64,000 bases of DNA, from contig JBCDMB010000017.1 of assembly GCA_038744685.1 (NCBI GenBank), positions 1 through 64,000 of the forward strand. Direction: 5' to 3'. The notes below the pieces were generated by a model, which saw only the letters and a program-made list of their open reading frames with translations, did no database searches and was not told the origin of the DNA. Below, piece after piece: positions 8,931 to 19,057 of this stretch. Both the position numbers and the translations under genes were made by a program. Each line of letters opens with the position of its first letter. Position 1 is the first letter of the stretch. Source of the stretch: Verrucomicrobiota bacterium. GTDB taxonomy: Bacteria; Verrucomicrobiota; Verrucomicrobiia; Opitutales; Puniceicoccaceae.

Positions 8931-11474
8931 TCAAACAGAAACGGAGGGTAGGTCCCAAATTTCATCTGCGTATTGCTGGATCGTGCGGTCGGAAGAAAAT
9001 TTGCCGACCCGCGCGGTGTTGAGGATGGCCATCTTGGCCCAGAGATCCCGGTCCCGGTAGGCTTGGTCCACTTTGCCCTGCGCTTCAATGTAGGCCTCGT
9101 AGTCCGCGCATACGAGGAATGGATCGCCGTCTTGAAGGAGGCTGTCCACTAGTGGCCGGAACGCTCCGAATTCGCCCGGAGTGAATGCATCGGATTGGAG
9201 CCAGTTGAGAACAGCCTTCAGCTCCGGGATGCGGTTGTAGTAGTCGTAAGGATTGTAGCCACTTGCGCGCAGAGCTGCTACTTCGTCGACCTTGAGTCCG
9301 AAGATAAAGATATTTTCTTCGCCGACCTCTTCTTCGATCTCGACGTTCGCACCATCAAGCGTGCCAATAGTGAGGGCGCCGTTCAGAGCAAACTTCATAT
9401 TTCCGGTTCCCGAAGCTTCCTTTCCAGCGGTGGAAATCTGTTCGGAGAGATCGGCAGCGGGGATAATCTTCTCTGCAAGGGTTACCCCGTAATTGGGGAG
9501 AAAGGCGACTTTGATGCGACCTTCCACTCTCGGATCATGGTTGATCTTCTCCCCGACCTTGTTGATCGCCCGAATGATATTTTTCGCAAGGAAGTAGCCG
9601 GGTGCTGCCTTCGCTGCGAAGACAAAAACGCGGGGAACCATATCGTAATCCGGATTGTGTAGAATCCGGTGGTAGAGGGTCAGGATGTGAAGGAGATTCA
9701 GGTGTTGGCGCTTATACTCATGGAGACGTTTCACCTGAGCGTCGAAAATCGCCGATGGGTTGACACTGATTTTCAGGTGTTTCTCGATAAACTCCGCGAG
9801 CTGTTCCTTTTTCTTCAGTTTGACGTCGAGATAGGCTTTTCGGAACTCGGCCTTCTTGACAAGAGGTTCCAACTTGGTGAGGGCATCCAAATTCGCCGTC
9901 CAATCGCTGCCCACTTCTTTGGTGACGAGTTTGGACAGTTCCGGATTACACGCGAGAAGCCACCTTCGAGGTGTGATTCCGTTTGTCTTGTTTTGAAATT
10001 TTCCAGGATACAACTGGTCAAAATCGTAGAAAAGGTTGTCTCGCAACAATTGGGTGTGAAGTGCGGCGACCCCGTTGACAGCATGGCTCGCAACAACAGA
10101 TAGATACGCCATTCGAATCATCTGCGGGTGGCCCTCTTCAATGAGAGAGAGTTGCCTCTTCTTTTCCTCGTCTCCCGGCCACATAGCCTCTACCTCCTCC
10201 TTGAGAAACCGCCGGTTGATCTCAAAAATGATTTGGAGGTGACGAGGCAATACGCGTTCGAAAAGGGGAACACTCCATTTTTCCAGCGCTTCCGGGAGAA
10301 GGGTGTGGTTCGTGTAGGCGAAGGTCTTTCGCGTTATTGCCCATGCCTCTTCCCACTCTAATTTGTGCTCATCCACTAGGATTCTCATCAGCTCGGCCGT
10401 AGCGACAGCTGGGTGAGTGTCATTCAATTGGACGGCGACCTTCTCCGGGAACTTCGACCAATCCGTTTCCTGCTTATAAAACCGCCGGATGAGATCCTGA
10501 AGAGAGCAACAGACAAAGAAGTACTGCTGGACGAGGCGCAGCTCTTTCCCGCTCTCGGTCGCATCATTAGGGTAGAGAACCTTAGAGATCGTCTCTCCGA
10601 TCGCTTTGTCTCGGACAGCCTCTACATAACCTCCTTGATTGAATACCTGAAAATCGAACTCTTCGGAGGCCTTTGATTCCCAAAGTCGGAGGAAGTTCAC
10701 CGTTTTCGTTCCATAACCGCAGATAGGGATGTCGTAGGGAACTCCGTTAACCGTCCGCGTGTCGGTCCAGATTGGCTCAAAATCCCCTTTCTCGTTCACG
10801 CGATTTTCTACCCGACCGTAGAGACGGACCGTTTGGCTGTATTCTGGGCGGATGATCTCCCAAGGGTTACCGAATTTCTCCCAATTGTCTGGTCGTTCGA
10901 CTTGATGCCCGTTCTCAAACTCCTGCCTAAAGAGTCCATACTCATAATGAATCCCATAGCCCACCGCGGGCAGATCCAGACTGGCCAGAGAGTCGAGAAA
11001 GCATGCTGCCAAGCGCCCTAGGCCCCCGTTGCCGAGACCCATATCGTTCTCTTCCGAAGCAAGCTCGTCGAGTTCAAGTCCCAAGTCGCTCAACGCTTCG
11101 GACACTTGATCGAAGACGCCTGCGTTGAATATGTTGTTTCGAAATAGGCGTCCCATCAGATACTCGAGACTCAAATAGTAAACCCGCCTGACATTCTGCT
11201 TGTTGTGGACCCCCATCGTGTCGATGAAACGGGTGAGAATCTGGTCCTGAACCACCTTAGAGGTGGCGATCCACCAATCCCGCCGCGTCGCGGTGGCTGT
11301 GTCTCTTGCCAGAGTTTTTTCAAGGTGCCCAATGATCGCCGCCTTGATATCCTTCGAGGAAGGCAAAGCAGACTCTTGAGAAGGCGCCGTCTCGCCGTCT
11401 CGTTTCTTCGACTTTGGTTTATTTGCGCTCTTTTTTGCGACCTTCTTGCTAGTTGCGGGCGTTTTTCCTGACAT
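8931..11474 (-). CDS. glgP: Glycogen/starch phosphorylase
   Basis: This enzyme releases glucose 1-phosphate from alpha-1,4-glucans using phosphate and pyridoxal phosphate. The 847-residue protein is full family length. Clear family segments are [43 protein letters not shown] near 580, and [15 protein letters not shown] with the PLP-binding lysine. The first 37 residues are a Lys/Ser-rich extension before the enzyme core. The gene is monocistronic-looking: 456 bases separate its end from icd-side genes only by other units, and no other glycogen gene is nearby. Confidence 0.95.
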   Translation of the reverse strand: MSGKTPATSKKVAKKSANKPKSKKRDGETAPSQESALPSSKDIKAAIIGHLEKTLARDTATATRRDWWIATSKVVQDQILTRFIDTMGVHNKQNVRRVYYLSLEYLMGRLFRNNIFNAGVFDQVSEALSDLGLELDELASEENDMGLGNGGLGRLAACFLDSLASLDLPAVGYGIHYEYGLFRQEFENGHQVERPDNWEKFGNPWEIIRPEYSQTVRLYGRVENRVNEKGDFEPIWTDTRTVNGVPYDIPICGYGTKTVNFLRLWESKASEEFDFQVFNQGGYVEAVRDKAIGETISKVLYPNDATESGKELRLVQQYFFVCCSLQDLIRRFYKQETDWSKFPEKVAVQLNDTHPAVATAELMRILVDEHKLEWEEAWAITRKTFAYTNHTLLPEALEKWSVPLFERVLPRHLQIIFEINRRFLKEEVEAMWPGDEEKKRQLSLIEEGHPQMIRMAYLSVVASHAVNGVAALHTQLLRDNLFYDFDQLYPGKFQNKTNGITPRRWLLACNPELSKLVTKEVGSDWTANLDALTKLEPLVKKAEFRKAYLDVKLKKKEQLAEFIEKHLKISVNPSAIFDAQVKRLHEYKRQHLNLLHILTLYHRILHNPDYDMVPRVFVFAAKAAPGYFLAKNIIRAINKVGEKINHDPRVEGRIKVAFLPNYGVTLAEKIIPAADLSEQISTAGKEASGTGNMKFALNGALTIGTLDGANVEIEEEVGEENIFIFGLKVDEVAALRASGYNPYDYYNRIPELKAVLNWLQSDAFTPGEFGAFRPLVDSLLQDGDPFLVCADYEAYIEAQGKVDQAYRDRDLWAKMAILNTARVGKFSSDRTIQQYADEIWDLPSVSV

Positions 11475-11591
11475 GATTCGAAATTGGCGTGGTGGTTAAG
11501 GTTTTGAAATCGTTCGTATGCTGTAAGCGGGAATCGTTCCCAAGCGCAAACAAATCAGAAGCGAGTGGGACGATAATAATTCTATTGATCG

Positions 11592-13802
11592 CTAGAATTC
11601 CTGAGTCCCGAGCATTGTTTGATCAATGGCGTCAGACGCAGTCTGCCACTCGGGACTGTTTCTGAGCCGAGTTGCCTTTTCCAGGGACTCTCTGGCCTTT
11701 GCAGGCTCACCGTTCCTAAGGTAGGCCAGAGCAAGATTGTACCAAGCCCTATCAAAACTCGGATCAAGCCGGGTGGTGATCTGCAGAAGCTGAATTGTCT
11801 CCGGTATCCTACCTTCTTCGGCTCGGAGGAGAGCGAGTGAAAACGGAATTTGTGCCTGATCGGGAGCCATCCCATATGCTTTTTCGAGGAGCCGATTGGC
11901 TTCGGTGAGATTTCCCAATCGGCTTTGGAGGACAGCCACTTGACGAAGCAATTCTGCGTTACCGGGTTCCAGAGAAATCGCCCGATCAATCCACAGTTGG
12001 GCATTTCTGCGATCCCCTTCTCTAATGGCTTCACTTGCGAGAAGAAGGGCGTTCTGCGGACGGTCCGAATTGTATAGCAAATACTCCTCCCATTCTACTG
12101 ACGCCGATGGATCAGGAATACTCTCTCCACGTGCGACGAATGAACGAGCGGCTGCAATCCGAACGTTGAGGCTCGGATCGTCAAGAATTTGATCAAAGTT
12201 GGGACCTGCAGCACCTGACTCGCCGAATGCGTAAGCGGCCTTAGATCGGACCATAGAACTTGGGTCGTTTAGGCTTTCTTCTAGGAAATCCTGCACCTTT
12301 GAATCGTTGGAGTACCAGGTCAGGAGCTCTGTATATGCGGCTCGCCACGCGTGGATCGGCTCTTTTCTTGCAATCGAAATTAGGTCATCAGCAATTCCGT
12401 CTTCATGGTTCCAAGCCGATTGTAAGACTCTGGCCCTTTCTCTTTGCCGTGAAAGCACTACTTTCTCGGGATACCACTCTTCGACTTTTCTGGCGGCCCA
12501 GTCGACGCTTTGATCTTCGTGGCATTTTGAACAGGCATTGGGAATACCCATCTCAATAGTGAGCAGTGGATCTGGCGAGAGAAAGCCATGATCGGCTCGT
12601 GGGTCTCGCACCATATAAGGTGTTTTTGGCATATGGCATTCTACACATAGATTTCCAGAGCTTCCTTCGGCGTGATGACTATGGGTGAGTGGTTCAATCA
12701 AAGGTGCGCCATCGAGACCGGTATCATGACACCAGGTGCAGGCTGCATTGTTTGTCGTAGGTCGGGTCAACTCCATGGAGTGTGCGTCGTGGCAATCAAG
12801 GCAGTCGACCCCCGCATGACCCATGCGACTCATCTCAAAGGATCCGAACACGAAGACCTCGTCTCGTATCTGTCCATCTGCGTAGTAGAGTCCATTCCGC
12901 ACTGGAAGAGTAAGGTCGTAGTGATCAAAGTAACTGTCGCCGGGCCTGAATTCATTCGCGGTCAGCTCGTCTCGTCGGGAGTGACAAGTTGCGCAGGAAG
13001 CTTTCACTTTCACATCGGTGAGTTTTCGAGGCAATTGGCCTCCATTTTCGGTGCTGGCGGTTGCCACATGTGCTTCCAGCCCGGTATGACACTGCATGCA
13101 GGAGATGGATTGACGGGTCCATAGGGATTGATACTCACCTGTCTTCGGATTCAGTCCTTTCTCATATTCAGTCATGTGACAAGTTGCGCAATTGGCGTTC
13201 CAGTTCATTCCTTGACCGGTCCAGTGTCCCCAGTCTCCCCTCCGTCTTCCTTCACCTGGAAAGACTTCGAACCATTCATTCTCTTTTGGGTCGAATGCGT
13301 CAGTGGTGGTTTGCCATTTTCCGCCCGGAAATGGTGCAAGATATTGAATAAGCGGATCGTAGCCGATAACGCCTTCAAGCGGATAAGCACTCCCATTTTG
13401 ATCTCCAACGACAAGTGTAGGCGTGCCGTCGTTCCACTCGAGACGATGGACTCTACCGGAGTCCGTCACTTCTCTTGCTGGTGTAAATGCGTATTCGTCA
13501 CGTAGAGTGCTAACCGCGCGGTTTGCTTGGGCATGGTGACTGCGTCTCCATTCTTCAAATTCTGCTGGATGACATTCCTTGCAAGCGTTCTCACCGATGA
13601 GCGAGAGACGTTCTGGTCGATGGGTTAAAGGGAACGGGCCGGCTGTTTGCGCCTCGTAGTCACCCTTCTGGCGTGTATCAGACTGCTTGGAGCAAGCACT
13701 GAAGATAAGGACATAGAAAACGGCTAAGGCGAAACGCGTAACAACAAGGATCGTTTTCCGGCTTTGGAACGACGACCCTCCAATGAGTCGACTCAGGGGC
13801 AT
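11592..13802 (-). CDS. Eight-haem cytochrome c lipoprotein with HEAT and TPR repeats
   Basis: The 736-residue protein has eight CxxCH haem-binding motifs in its first ~450 residues: CKECH (74-78), CATCH, CMQCH, CATCH, CLDCH, CTWCH, CVECH and CSKCH. An N-terminal hydrophobic stretch ends F-S-A-C at residue 37, a plausible though imperfect lipobox, so it is probably anchored facing the periplasm. After the haem domain come HEAT-like repeats (about 490-560) and TPR repeats (about 580-725, for example A-W-Y-N-L-A-L-A-Y-L-R-N-G). This resembles the multihaem cytochrome family with C-terminal TPRs found in Planctomycetes/Verrucomicrobia and other respirers. The redox partner is unknown; no reductase neighbour helps. 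Confidence 0.82.
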   Translation of the reverse strand: MPLSRLIGGSSFQSRKTILVVTRFALAVFYVLIFSACSKQSDTRQKGDYEAQTAGPFPLTHRPERLSLIGENACKECHPAEFEEWRRSHHAQANRAVSTLRDEYAFTPAREVTDSGRVHRLEWNDGTPTLVVGDQNGSAYPLEGVIGYDPLIQYLAPFPGGKWQTTTDAFDPKENEWFEVFPGEGRRRGDWGHWTGQGMNWNANCATCHMTEYEKGLNPKTGEYQSLWTRQSISCMQCHTGLEAHVATASTENGGQLPRKLTDVKVKASCATCHSRRDELTANEFRPGDSYFDHYDLTLPVRNGLYYADGQIRDEVFVFGSFEMSRMGHAGVDCLDCHDAHSMELTRPTTNNAACTWCHDTGLDGAPLIEPLTHSHHAEGSSGNLCVECHMPKTPYMVRDPRADHGFLSPDPLLTIEMGIPNACSKCHEDQSVDWAARKVEEWYPEKVVLSRQRERARVLQSAWNHEDGIADDLISIARKEPIHAWRAAYTELLTWYSNDSKVQDFLEESLNDPSSMVRSKAAYAFGESGAAGPNFDQILDDPSLNVRIAAARSFVARGESIPDPSASVEWEEYLLYNSDRPQNALLLASEAIREGDRRNAQLWIDRAISLEPGNAELLRQVAVLQSRLGNLTEANRLLEKAYGMAPDQAQIPFSLALLRAEEGRIPETIQLLQITTRLDPSFDRAWYNLALAYLRNGEPAKARESLEKATRLRNSPEWQTASDAIDQTMLGTQEF

Positions 13803-13918
13803 GACAAGCCAGAAAGCCTCAAGTCCAGGCGGTAGTAAAGATTGATTGAAAATTTAGAAGGCCGCTTGATTCTGGATATTAAGTGAGCTTTGCTTTGCTG
13901 CGAAAGATGCTCTGCTGC

Positions 13919-13936
13919 CTGTGGGAGACGCCACAG
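13919..13936. terminator. Hairpin after the Bat operon
   Basis: A 6-base stem (CTGTGG / CCACAG) with a 6-base loop lies 25 bases beyond the stop of the last Bat gene, between it and the cytochrome start. No U-tract follows on the minus strand. The remaining sequence of 13803-13960 shows nothing else apart from probable promoter room for the cytochrome gene. Confidence 0.3.
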
Positions 13937-13960
13937 AATCTTGCTTCTAAGGAATGGCTT

Positions 13961-16606
13961 TTACGGAAAGACCGTCTCGATTTCGCTGGCCAGAACCCAG
14001 CCTCGATCACCATCTCTAGTCTGAACCTGATAAAAGTCTCCGTAGCCCTCTTTGACAGCTACAGTAGAGCCGGGAGGGATCCTTTCTTCTAAGGGACTAG
14101 ACGCCGTTGGAGCTACGCGGAGGTGGGTTTCTGAATCGATGACGATCGCTCGCTCACTCATCTTGAACCAGATGTATTGGCTCCAAACCGAGAAACCCAG
14201 GAAGACCAGAGACAGAAGAAGAACAGTATTTCGCCAAATCTTGGGCAGGCGAGTGGGTCTGGATAGAAGGACAACTGCGATTATCGTCCAGAAAGCAACC
14301 GACAGAACGAAACCCCACGAGCTCCAGTTCAAGCGGAACGCTAGATCAGTCCAGCGGGAGATTTCCACGGGTTCGAGTGCCGCTGCCTCCCGCGTTATTT
14401 TCAGGTTGGCCCTAACATCCGGATTCCCTGTGTTAAGAACAAAGGCGCGCTCATAAAAGAGGATGGCACTTGGGTAGTCGCGCAGCTGGTAAAAAGTGTT
14501 CCCGAGATTATAAAACACCGCCTCTGAGGCAGACTGATCCACCAGCGATAAGAAACCGTTTTTCGCCTCCTCAAAATCCCCGTTTTCGTAGGCGGATACG
14601 GCACCTTCGAAGATTTGCTGCGGATCCTCATCAATAGTTGGATCGAAATCGTCTCCGAATCCTGAGTTCTCGGGAACCTGCCCTGTCACTCCCGCAGGGA
14701 ACAGCATGATCGACGCAATAAGCCCGACTATAACCAAAGCTCCCACTGATTTCTGAATGAGGCGGCTCGAAGGGGCTTTCTTTTTCTTTCCCAAAATTTC
14801 TCGAAGCAAGCGTTCAAGGTTTGGGAAATCGGACTGAGGATTCGCGCTTTTCGCGCTTCCTCCTCCGTAACCGATCGCTTCGTTGGCGCGGAAAAACTGC
14901 TGAACCTGAGAGAGGCAATCTTCCTCCGCGCTCATCGATCTTAGAGTTGAAAGGACTTCGGCTTCGGTAAGTGATTCGGGTTCACCCCGCTGGAATGGTC
15001 CGACACTTTCTTGAATAGCCCGAGTCGCCGAAGCAAGAAATCCGATCGTACTTCCCGCAGCAGCATCAGACTTTGCCTGGGTCAAGAACCTTTTACTTGC
15101 GCGACGTGCACGGTTTCGTTTGGCGTAGTCAGGATCGTCCCTGAGAAGTGCGCGATGCCGTGCGAAAACGAAAGCTGTGAGAATGAGGGCAAGCAACAAG
15201 GCCTGTAGCGCGATGAACCAAGACTTAAAGAGGATTGGCTGAAGGGGGGCATTACCGCCGCGACTCCATGCCGAACTGATCGGAAGAAGGTCTGGGCCTC
15301 TCCTCGCCTCGACCGGATTTGCATCCGGCTCGCTCCTTTGCGGTGCAAGGGTTCCTTCTGGAGCTGGTGCAACGACGAGAGCGGTCGTTGGCACAGCGAT
15401 TGTCTTGTATTCTCCAATGTCCGGCGAGAAGTAGCTAAGGTTGAACGCCGGTGTAGCAGAAATTTCTTCTGAGAGTGGAATCAGGGTGAAGGTGAAGTTT
15501 TTTACTCCCGAGTAGCCCAGATTGTCTCGCGGAGTAAAACTGGTTTCAGGGCTGTACTCTCTCCAGAGGCCATCCGAATTCTCAATCATCGGCGCGCCAA
15601 CGCGGTCAAAATTTCCGGATCCTGAGATTTCAATTGAGAACAATAACGGCTCCCCTACTTGAACATCTGTTCCGGAGACAAGGGTCTCCTCAACTTGGAA
15701 TTCTCCGATCCCGCCCGTGAAGTCTATGGGCTGCCCTGTTGTGGGGAGCGGGAGGATCTCAATCTCCTGGTCCTCGGAATAGGCTACAATTTCCTGTCGA
15801 TTGAAGATCTGATCAAAGAGCGAGGGCCCAAAGAAAGAGCGAGATTGAAAAGGATTTCGCCGATTGTTTTCCCGTAAGGTTACTGCCAGCGGTAGTTCGA
15901 AAAAGAGTGGCTGCTTGCCAGTCTTGAGGGGGGTCAAAAGAACCTTCCAATCGGCGACCGTGAAGGGCTGTTCGCCCAGTGCCGTCCGGCTCTGGGCCAT
16001 CTCGGAAAACTCACCGACTGAGAAAGCGTCCCCAATCTTATTCGGGTGATTGCCGTTTCGGAGCAATGAAGCGTTCTCGACTTTTCGGCTGTTTACGTAC
16101 AGCCTTACATCGACTGGAACTGCTTCCCCAACATACAGGTTCTCCCGGGGAAGCAGGGTCTCCAGCCAAACAGCCTCAAAGTCCTCGGTAACACCTGAAT
16201 CTTCCTGATTTGGCCGTTCCACGACGGTAAGGGAGGCGGCAGGCACTTCTATTTCCTCCCCGTTCTGAATGACTGGAAAAGGAGGCATTACAAACTCGCC
16301 GGGTCTCGTGGTGCGCACTCGGAAGAGGTGGGCGGAGTGGATGTTGGTTCGGCCGTTGATGATATTCACCTGTTGATTCGGACCGAGATACTGAAAGGTA
16401 AGTCCCTCCACAGCAGGAATTTCCGGTTGCGGCATCCGAAAGAAGTTCACAGCGCTACCTTCGCTCGAGAAGGTGATCCGAAGAAGGGCTGACTCACCTG
16501 CTACGACTCTCGTTGGTTCGAACGACGACAACGCTTGAACCTGAGCAGACACTTTGATAGCCCCCAGTAGGAGCACGGTGACAGCCGTTGCGATTACGAG
16601 TTTCAC
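13961..16606 (-). CDS. BatD protein with C-terminal TPR and SH3 domains (BatD-BatE fusion)
   Basis: Bat proteins form a membrane-associated complex linked to aerotolerance and stress in Bacteroidetes and Leptospira; the molecular role is unclear. The 881-residue protein has a signal peptide (1-21) and tandem beta-rich BatD domains (about 25-400). A membrane segment lies near 460-480 (W-F-I-A-L-Q-A-L-L-L-A-L), and a second hydrophobic segment near 625-645. TPR repeats follow at about 670-740 (A-V-F-Y-N-L-G-N-T-F-Y-Q-L), then two membrane helices near 765-810 and a bacterial SH3 domain at about 825-880. The TPR/SH3 part is what BatE encodes separately elsewhere. Its start overlaps the stop of the BatB-BatC gene by one base, so they form one operon. 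Confidence 0.82.
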   Translation of the reverse strand: MKLVIATAVTVLLLGAIKVSAQVQALSSFEPTRVVAGESALLRITFSSEGSAVNFFRMPQPEIPAVEGLTFQYLGPNQQVNIINGRTNIHSAHLFRVRTTRPGEFVMPPFPVIQNGEEIEVPAASLTVVERPNQEDSGVTEDFEAVWLETLLPRENLYVGEAVPVDVRLYVNSRKVENASLLRNGNHPNKIGDAFSVGEFSEMAQSRTALGEQPFTVADWKVLLTPLKTGKQPLFFELPLAVTLRENNRRNPFQSRSFFGPSLFDQIFNRQEIVAYSEDQEIEILPLPTTGQPIDFTGGIGEFQVEETLVSGTDVQVGEPLLFSIEISGSGNFDRVGAPMIENSDGLWREYSPETSFTPRDNLGYSGVKNFTFTLIPLSEEISATPAFNLSYFSPDIGEYKTIAVPTTALVVAPAPEGTLAPQRSEPDANPVEARRGPDLLPISSAWSRGGNAPLQPILFKSWFIALQALLLALILTAFVFARHRALLRDDPDYAKRNRARRASKRFLTQAKSDAAAGSTIGFLASATRAIQESVGPFQRGEPESLTEAEVLSTLRSMSAEEDCLSQVQQFFRANEAIGYGGGSAKSANPQSDFPNLERLLREILGKKKKAPSSRLIQKSVGALVIVGLIASIMLFPAGVTGQVPENSGFGDDFDPTIDEDPQQIFEGAVSAYENGDFEEAKNGFLSLVDQSASEAVFYNLGNTFYQLRDYPSAILFYERAFVLNTGNPDVRANLKITREAAALEPVEISRWTDLAFRLNWSSWGFVLSVAFWTIIAVVLLSRPTRLPKIWRNTVLLLSLVFLGFSVWSQYIWFKMSERAIVIDSETHLRVAPTASSPLEERIPPGSTVAVKEGYGDFYQVQTRDGDRGWVLASEIETVFP

Positions 16607-19044
16607 TACCAGTTTCTCCGTGGGCCGTCGTTGGTTGAGCCTTCTGAACCGCTGCCAGCGAAAGGTAATTTTCGCTCTGAGTTTTTCAAGCTATCGAGAA
16701 GCCGAGCTGCGTCGTCCTGAGACATTACGCCCACCACGATCTCCTCACCGGACCCGTCATCTCCTTCCTCTCCCGCGGAAGCAGCCGCTTCGGCTATTTC
16801 TTCTGCAATTTCATTAGCCTGCTCATCACTCAACTCGATCGCCTCGTTCTCTTCGGAAATCGATTCCTCTTGTTCAGCGGAGGCTTGGGACTCGGCGGAT
16901 TCTGAACTCTCCTGCTCGTCAGCTTGTTCTTCTGCTTGTTCTCTTTCTCCGTCACCAGACTGTGTTTCAGATTCCTGAGTCTGCTCGTCCCCTGCTTGCG
17001 ACTGCTGTTCATTTTCATCAGAAGCTTCAGATTGCTCGGACTCGGGGTCTTGCTGGTCAGAATTATTCTCCTCCCCGGCCCGATCTTCTTCAGGTTGGTT
17101 CGATTGTTCACTTGAACTTTCTTCATTCTCATCCTGCTGATTCTCGGATCCGGAATCTTGGTTTTGCTGCTGATCCTGACTCTGATTCTGGTCCTCTTGA
17201 TCTTGGTCCTGTTGGTCCTCGTTCTGCTGATCTTCGTTCTCTTGTTGCTCGAGGAGCTTCTTTAACTCCTCAATCAGGTATTCAAGTTCTTCGATCTGTT
17301 TCTGCTGATCCTCCTCCAACCGTTCCTTCAGATCGGTCTGCTGAGAAAGCGTAGCTGTCTCTTGCTTCACATACTCAAGATTGTGTAGGGCGTCTTCATT
17401 CGTCGGAGTGAGTTCAAGAGTGCTTTCGTAATCATTGATGGCGCGTTGCCACAAGCTTTCCACGGGACTGTTACCGTTGATTGCTAGACGGAGAGACTCG
17501 ACCGATTGCTCCGTCGCTTCTTGGCGTTGTTCCAGAAGGGAGATTGCCTGTTGAAGCTGATCTTGAGGAGGAACCTGAATAGGAGCGTTTTCCAAAATCT
17601 GACGCCCAATAGCAATTGGCTGTTGGTTTTCTCCGGAAACTGATGTCGAGGTGCGAATAGTTTCGGCCGGATCGTTATCGGAAAACAAAGAGCGCCCTTG
17701 CTGGTAGCGGGTGTTCCCCAAATTGTAGAAGGTATCGGCTTGGAGAGGGAAATCCTGGAACAGCCTCAGTGCGTCCTTGAATCGATCTTCCGCGAGTTTG
17801 TATTGCCCTTCGCCGTACAGTGCGGTGCCGCGATTGAAAAGTTCAACAGGATTGAGCGGATTACTCTCAATCTCTTGAGAGAACTGGGTGTCTGGAAGCT
17901 GGTCCAAAGGAATACTTTCGGTTTCGTTCGAAGGAGCTGATACTGGATCATTTGGGATTTGTGCCATCGCACTTGGCGTCTCAGCTACCACGAGCATGAG
18001 GCAGATCAGTAGAGTCGCAGCCACTCCAGTTGAGCGCTTTCGCCAGCCCCTGCGGCTTCCTATTAATGGTTCAAGGAGCAGAAGGAAGAGAGCGATCGCT
18101 AAAGGCCACTGAAAACGTTCGATGGCCGTGCGCTGCAACTCCGACGAGATTTCTTCCTCTGGTATGGATCCAATCCCTGCGTTCAAGACCTGCTCGAGCC
18201 CAAAACCGGTCGAGCCGAGGGGCACATAAAATCCGCCGGTTGTCTCTGCGATCTCTGTCAAAGTAGTTTCGTCCAGCCGACTCTGTACAATCTGACCACT
18301 TTCGTCGCGGACGTATTCAATTCTCCCGGAGCGGTCGCGAATTGGGATCGGGCTTCCCTCTGCAGTTCCAACGCCGACGGCGTAGACCGTAACGCCGTTT
18401 CCCGCAGCCCGTTGTGCCTCCCTGACACCACTTTCCTCCAGGTCTTCGCCATCCGTGATCAGCACGACGATTTTATAGTTATTGTCTTCCGAGAAGGCCG
18501 ACTCAGATTCTCGTAAGGCCGCGGATAGGTCGGTTCCTCCAGCGGAGATCACCGTAGTGTCCACGGCGTTGAGGGACTGCAGGAACGCATCGTAATCCAA
18601 AGTGAGTGGGCATTGGAGAAAAGCGCTTCCTGAAAACGCGACGAGCCCGATACGGTCTCCCTCGAGCTGTCCAACAAAATCCTCGATTGCGAGCTTGGCG
18701 CGAACCAGCCGGTTAGGCCTGATGTCTTGGGCAAGCATACTGCGGGATGAATCAAGTGCGAAAACGATATCAATCCCACGGCTCGTGCTCTCTGTCCAAG
18801 TGTGGCCCCATTGTGGCCTCGCAAGAGAGAGAAAGAGGAAACTGACGGCAATGAGTAGTAAAATGTTTTTGAGCTTCTTTCGCTGGGGACTGTACGACTG
18901 GAGAAGACTTTTGATGAGGCGATCCGAGGCGAATTTGCGGATCTTAAGGCGCCGACCCTTTCGATCAATTTGAAAGAGGAGAAGGACCAAGACCAACGCG
19001 ATCGGCAAAACGTAGAGCCAAAACCTATCTGCGAATTCAATCAT
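16606..19044 (-). CDS. BatB-BatC fusion: VWA domain, TPR repeats and a Gln/Glu-rich tail
   Basis: The first ~330 residues are BatB: two membrane helices (about 8-25 and 58-76), a VWA domain with an intact metal-binding MIDAS (D98, S100, S102) and T-D-G-E-D at 197-201, and a closing helix (313-328). Residues 340-362 look like the signal peptide of a once separate BatC protein (V-A-A-T-L-L-I-C-L-M-L-V-V-A), ending A-M-A-Q. TPR repeats at about 400-560 follow. A coiled, extremely Gln/Glu/Ser/Asp-rich stretch occupies about 580-765. The fusion keeps the BatB and BatC parts in fixed stoichiometry. The gene lies 13 bases after BatA in the same operon. Confidence 0.85.
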   Translation of the reverse strand: MIEFADRFWLYVLPIALVLVLLLFQIDRKGRRLKIRKFASDRLIKSLLQSYSPQRKKLKNILLLIAVSFLFLSLARPQWGHTWTESTSRGIDIVFALDSSRSMLAQDIRPNRLVRAKLAIEDFVGQLEGDRIGLVAFSGSAFLQCPLTLDYDAFLQSLNAVDTTVISAGGTDLSAALRESESAFSEDNNYKIVVLITDGEDLEESGVREAQRAAGNGVTVYAVGVGTAEGSPIPIRDRSGRIEYVRDESGQIVQSRLDETTLTEIAETTGGFYVPLGSTGFGLEQVLNAGIGSIPEEEISSELQRTAIERFQWPLAIALFLLLLEPLIGSRRGWRKRSTGVAATLLICLMLVVAETPSAMAQIPNDPVSAPSNETESIPLDQLPDTQFSQEIESNPLNPVELFNRGTALYGEGQYKLAEDRFKDALRLFQDFPLQADTFYNLGNTRYQQGRSLFSDNDPAETIRTSTSVSGENQQPIAIGRQILENAPIQVPPQDQLQQAISLLEQRQEATEQSVESLRLAINGNSPVESLWQRAINDYESTLELTPTNEDALHNLEYVKQETATLSQQTDLKERLEEDQQKQIEELEYLIEELKKLLEQQENEDQQNEDQQDQDQEDQNQSQDQQQNQDSGSENQQDENEESSSEQSNQPEEDRAGEENNSDQQDPESEQSEASDENEQQSQAGDEQTQESETQSGDGEREQAEEQADEQESSESAESQASAEQEESISEENEAIELSDEQANEIAEEIAEAAASAGEEGDDGSGEEIVVGVMSQDDAARLLDSLKNSERKLPFAGSGSEGSTNDGPRRNW

Positions 19045-19057
19045 TTGGACCAGTATT

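Noticed and set aside
9195-11471. Long rightward open frames opposite glycogen phosphorylase
   Set aside because: They mirror the codon pattern of a certain gene on the other strand, have no motif and no start signal.
16830-17354. Several frames overlapping the acidic tail of the BatB-BatC gene
   Set aside because: They arise from the low-complexity CAG/GAA DNA of that tail and resemble no protein.
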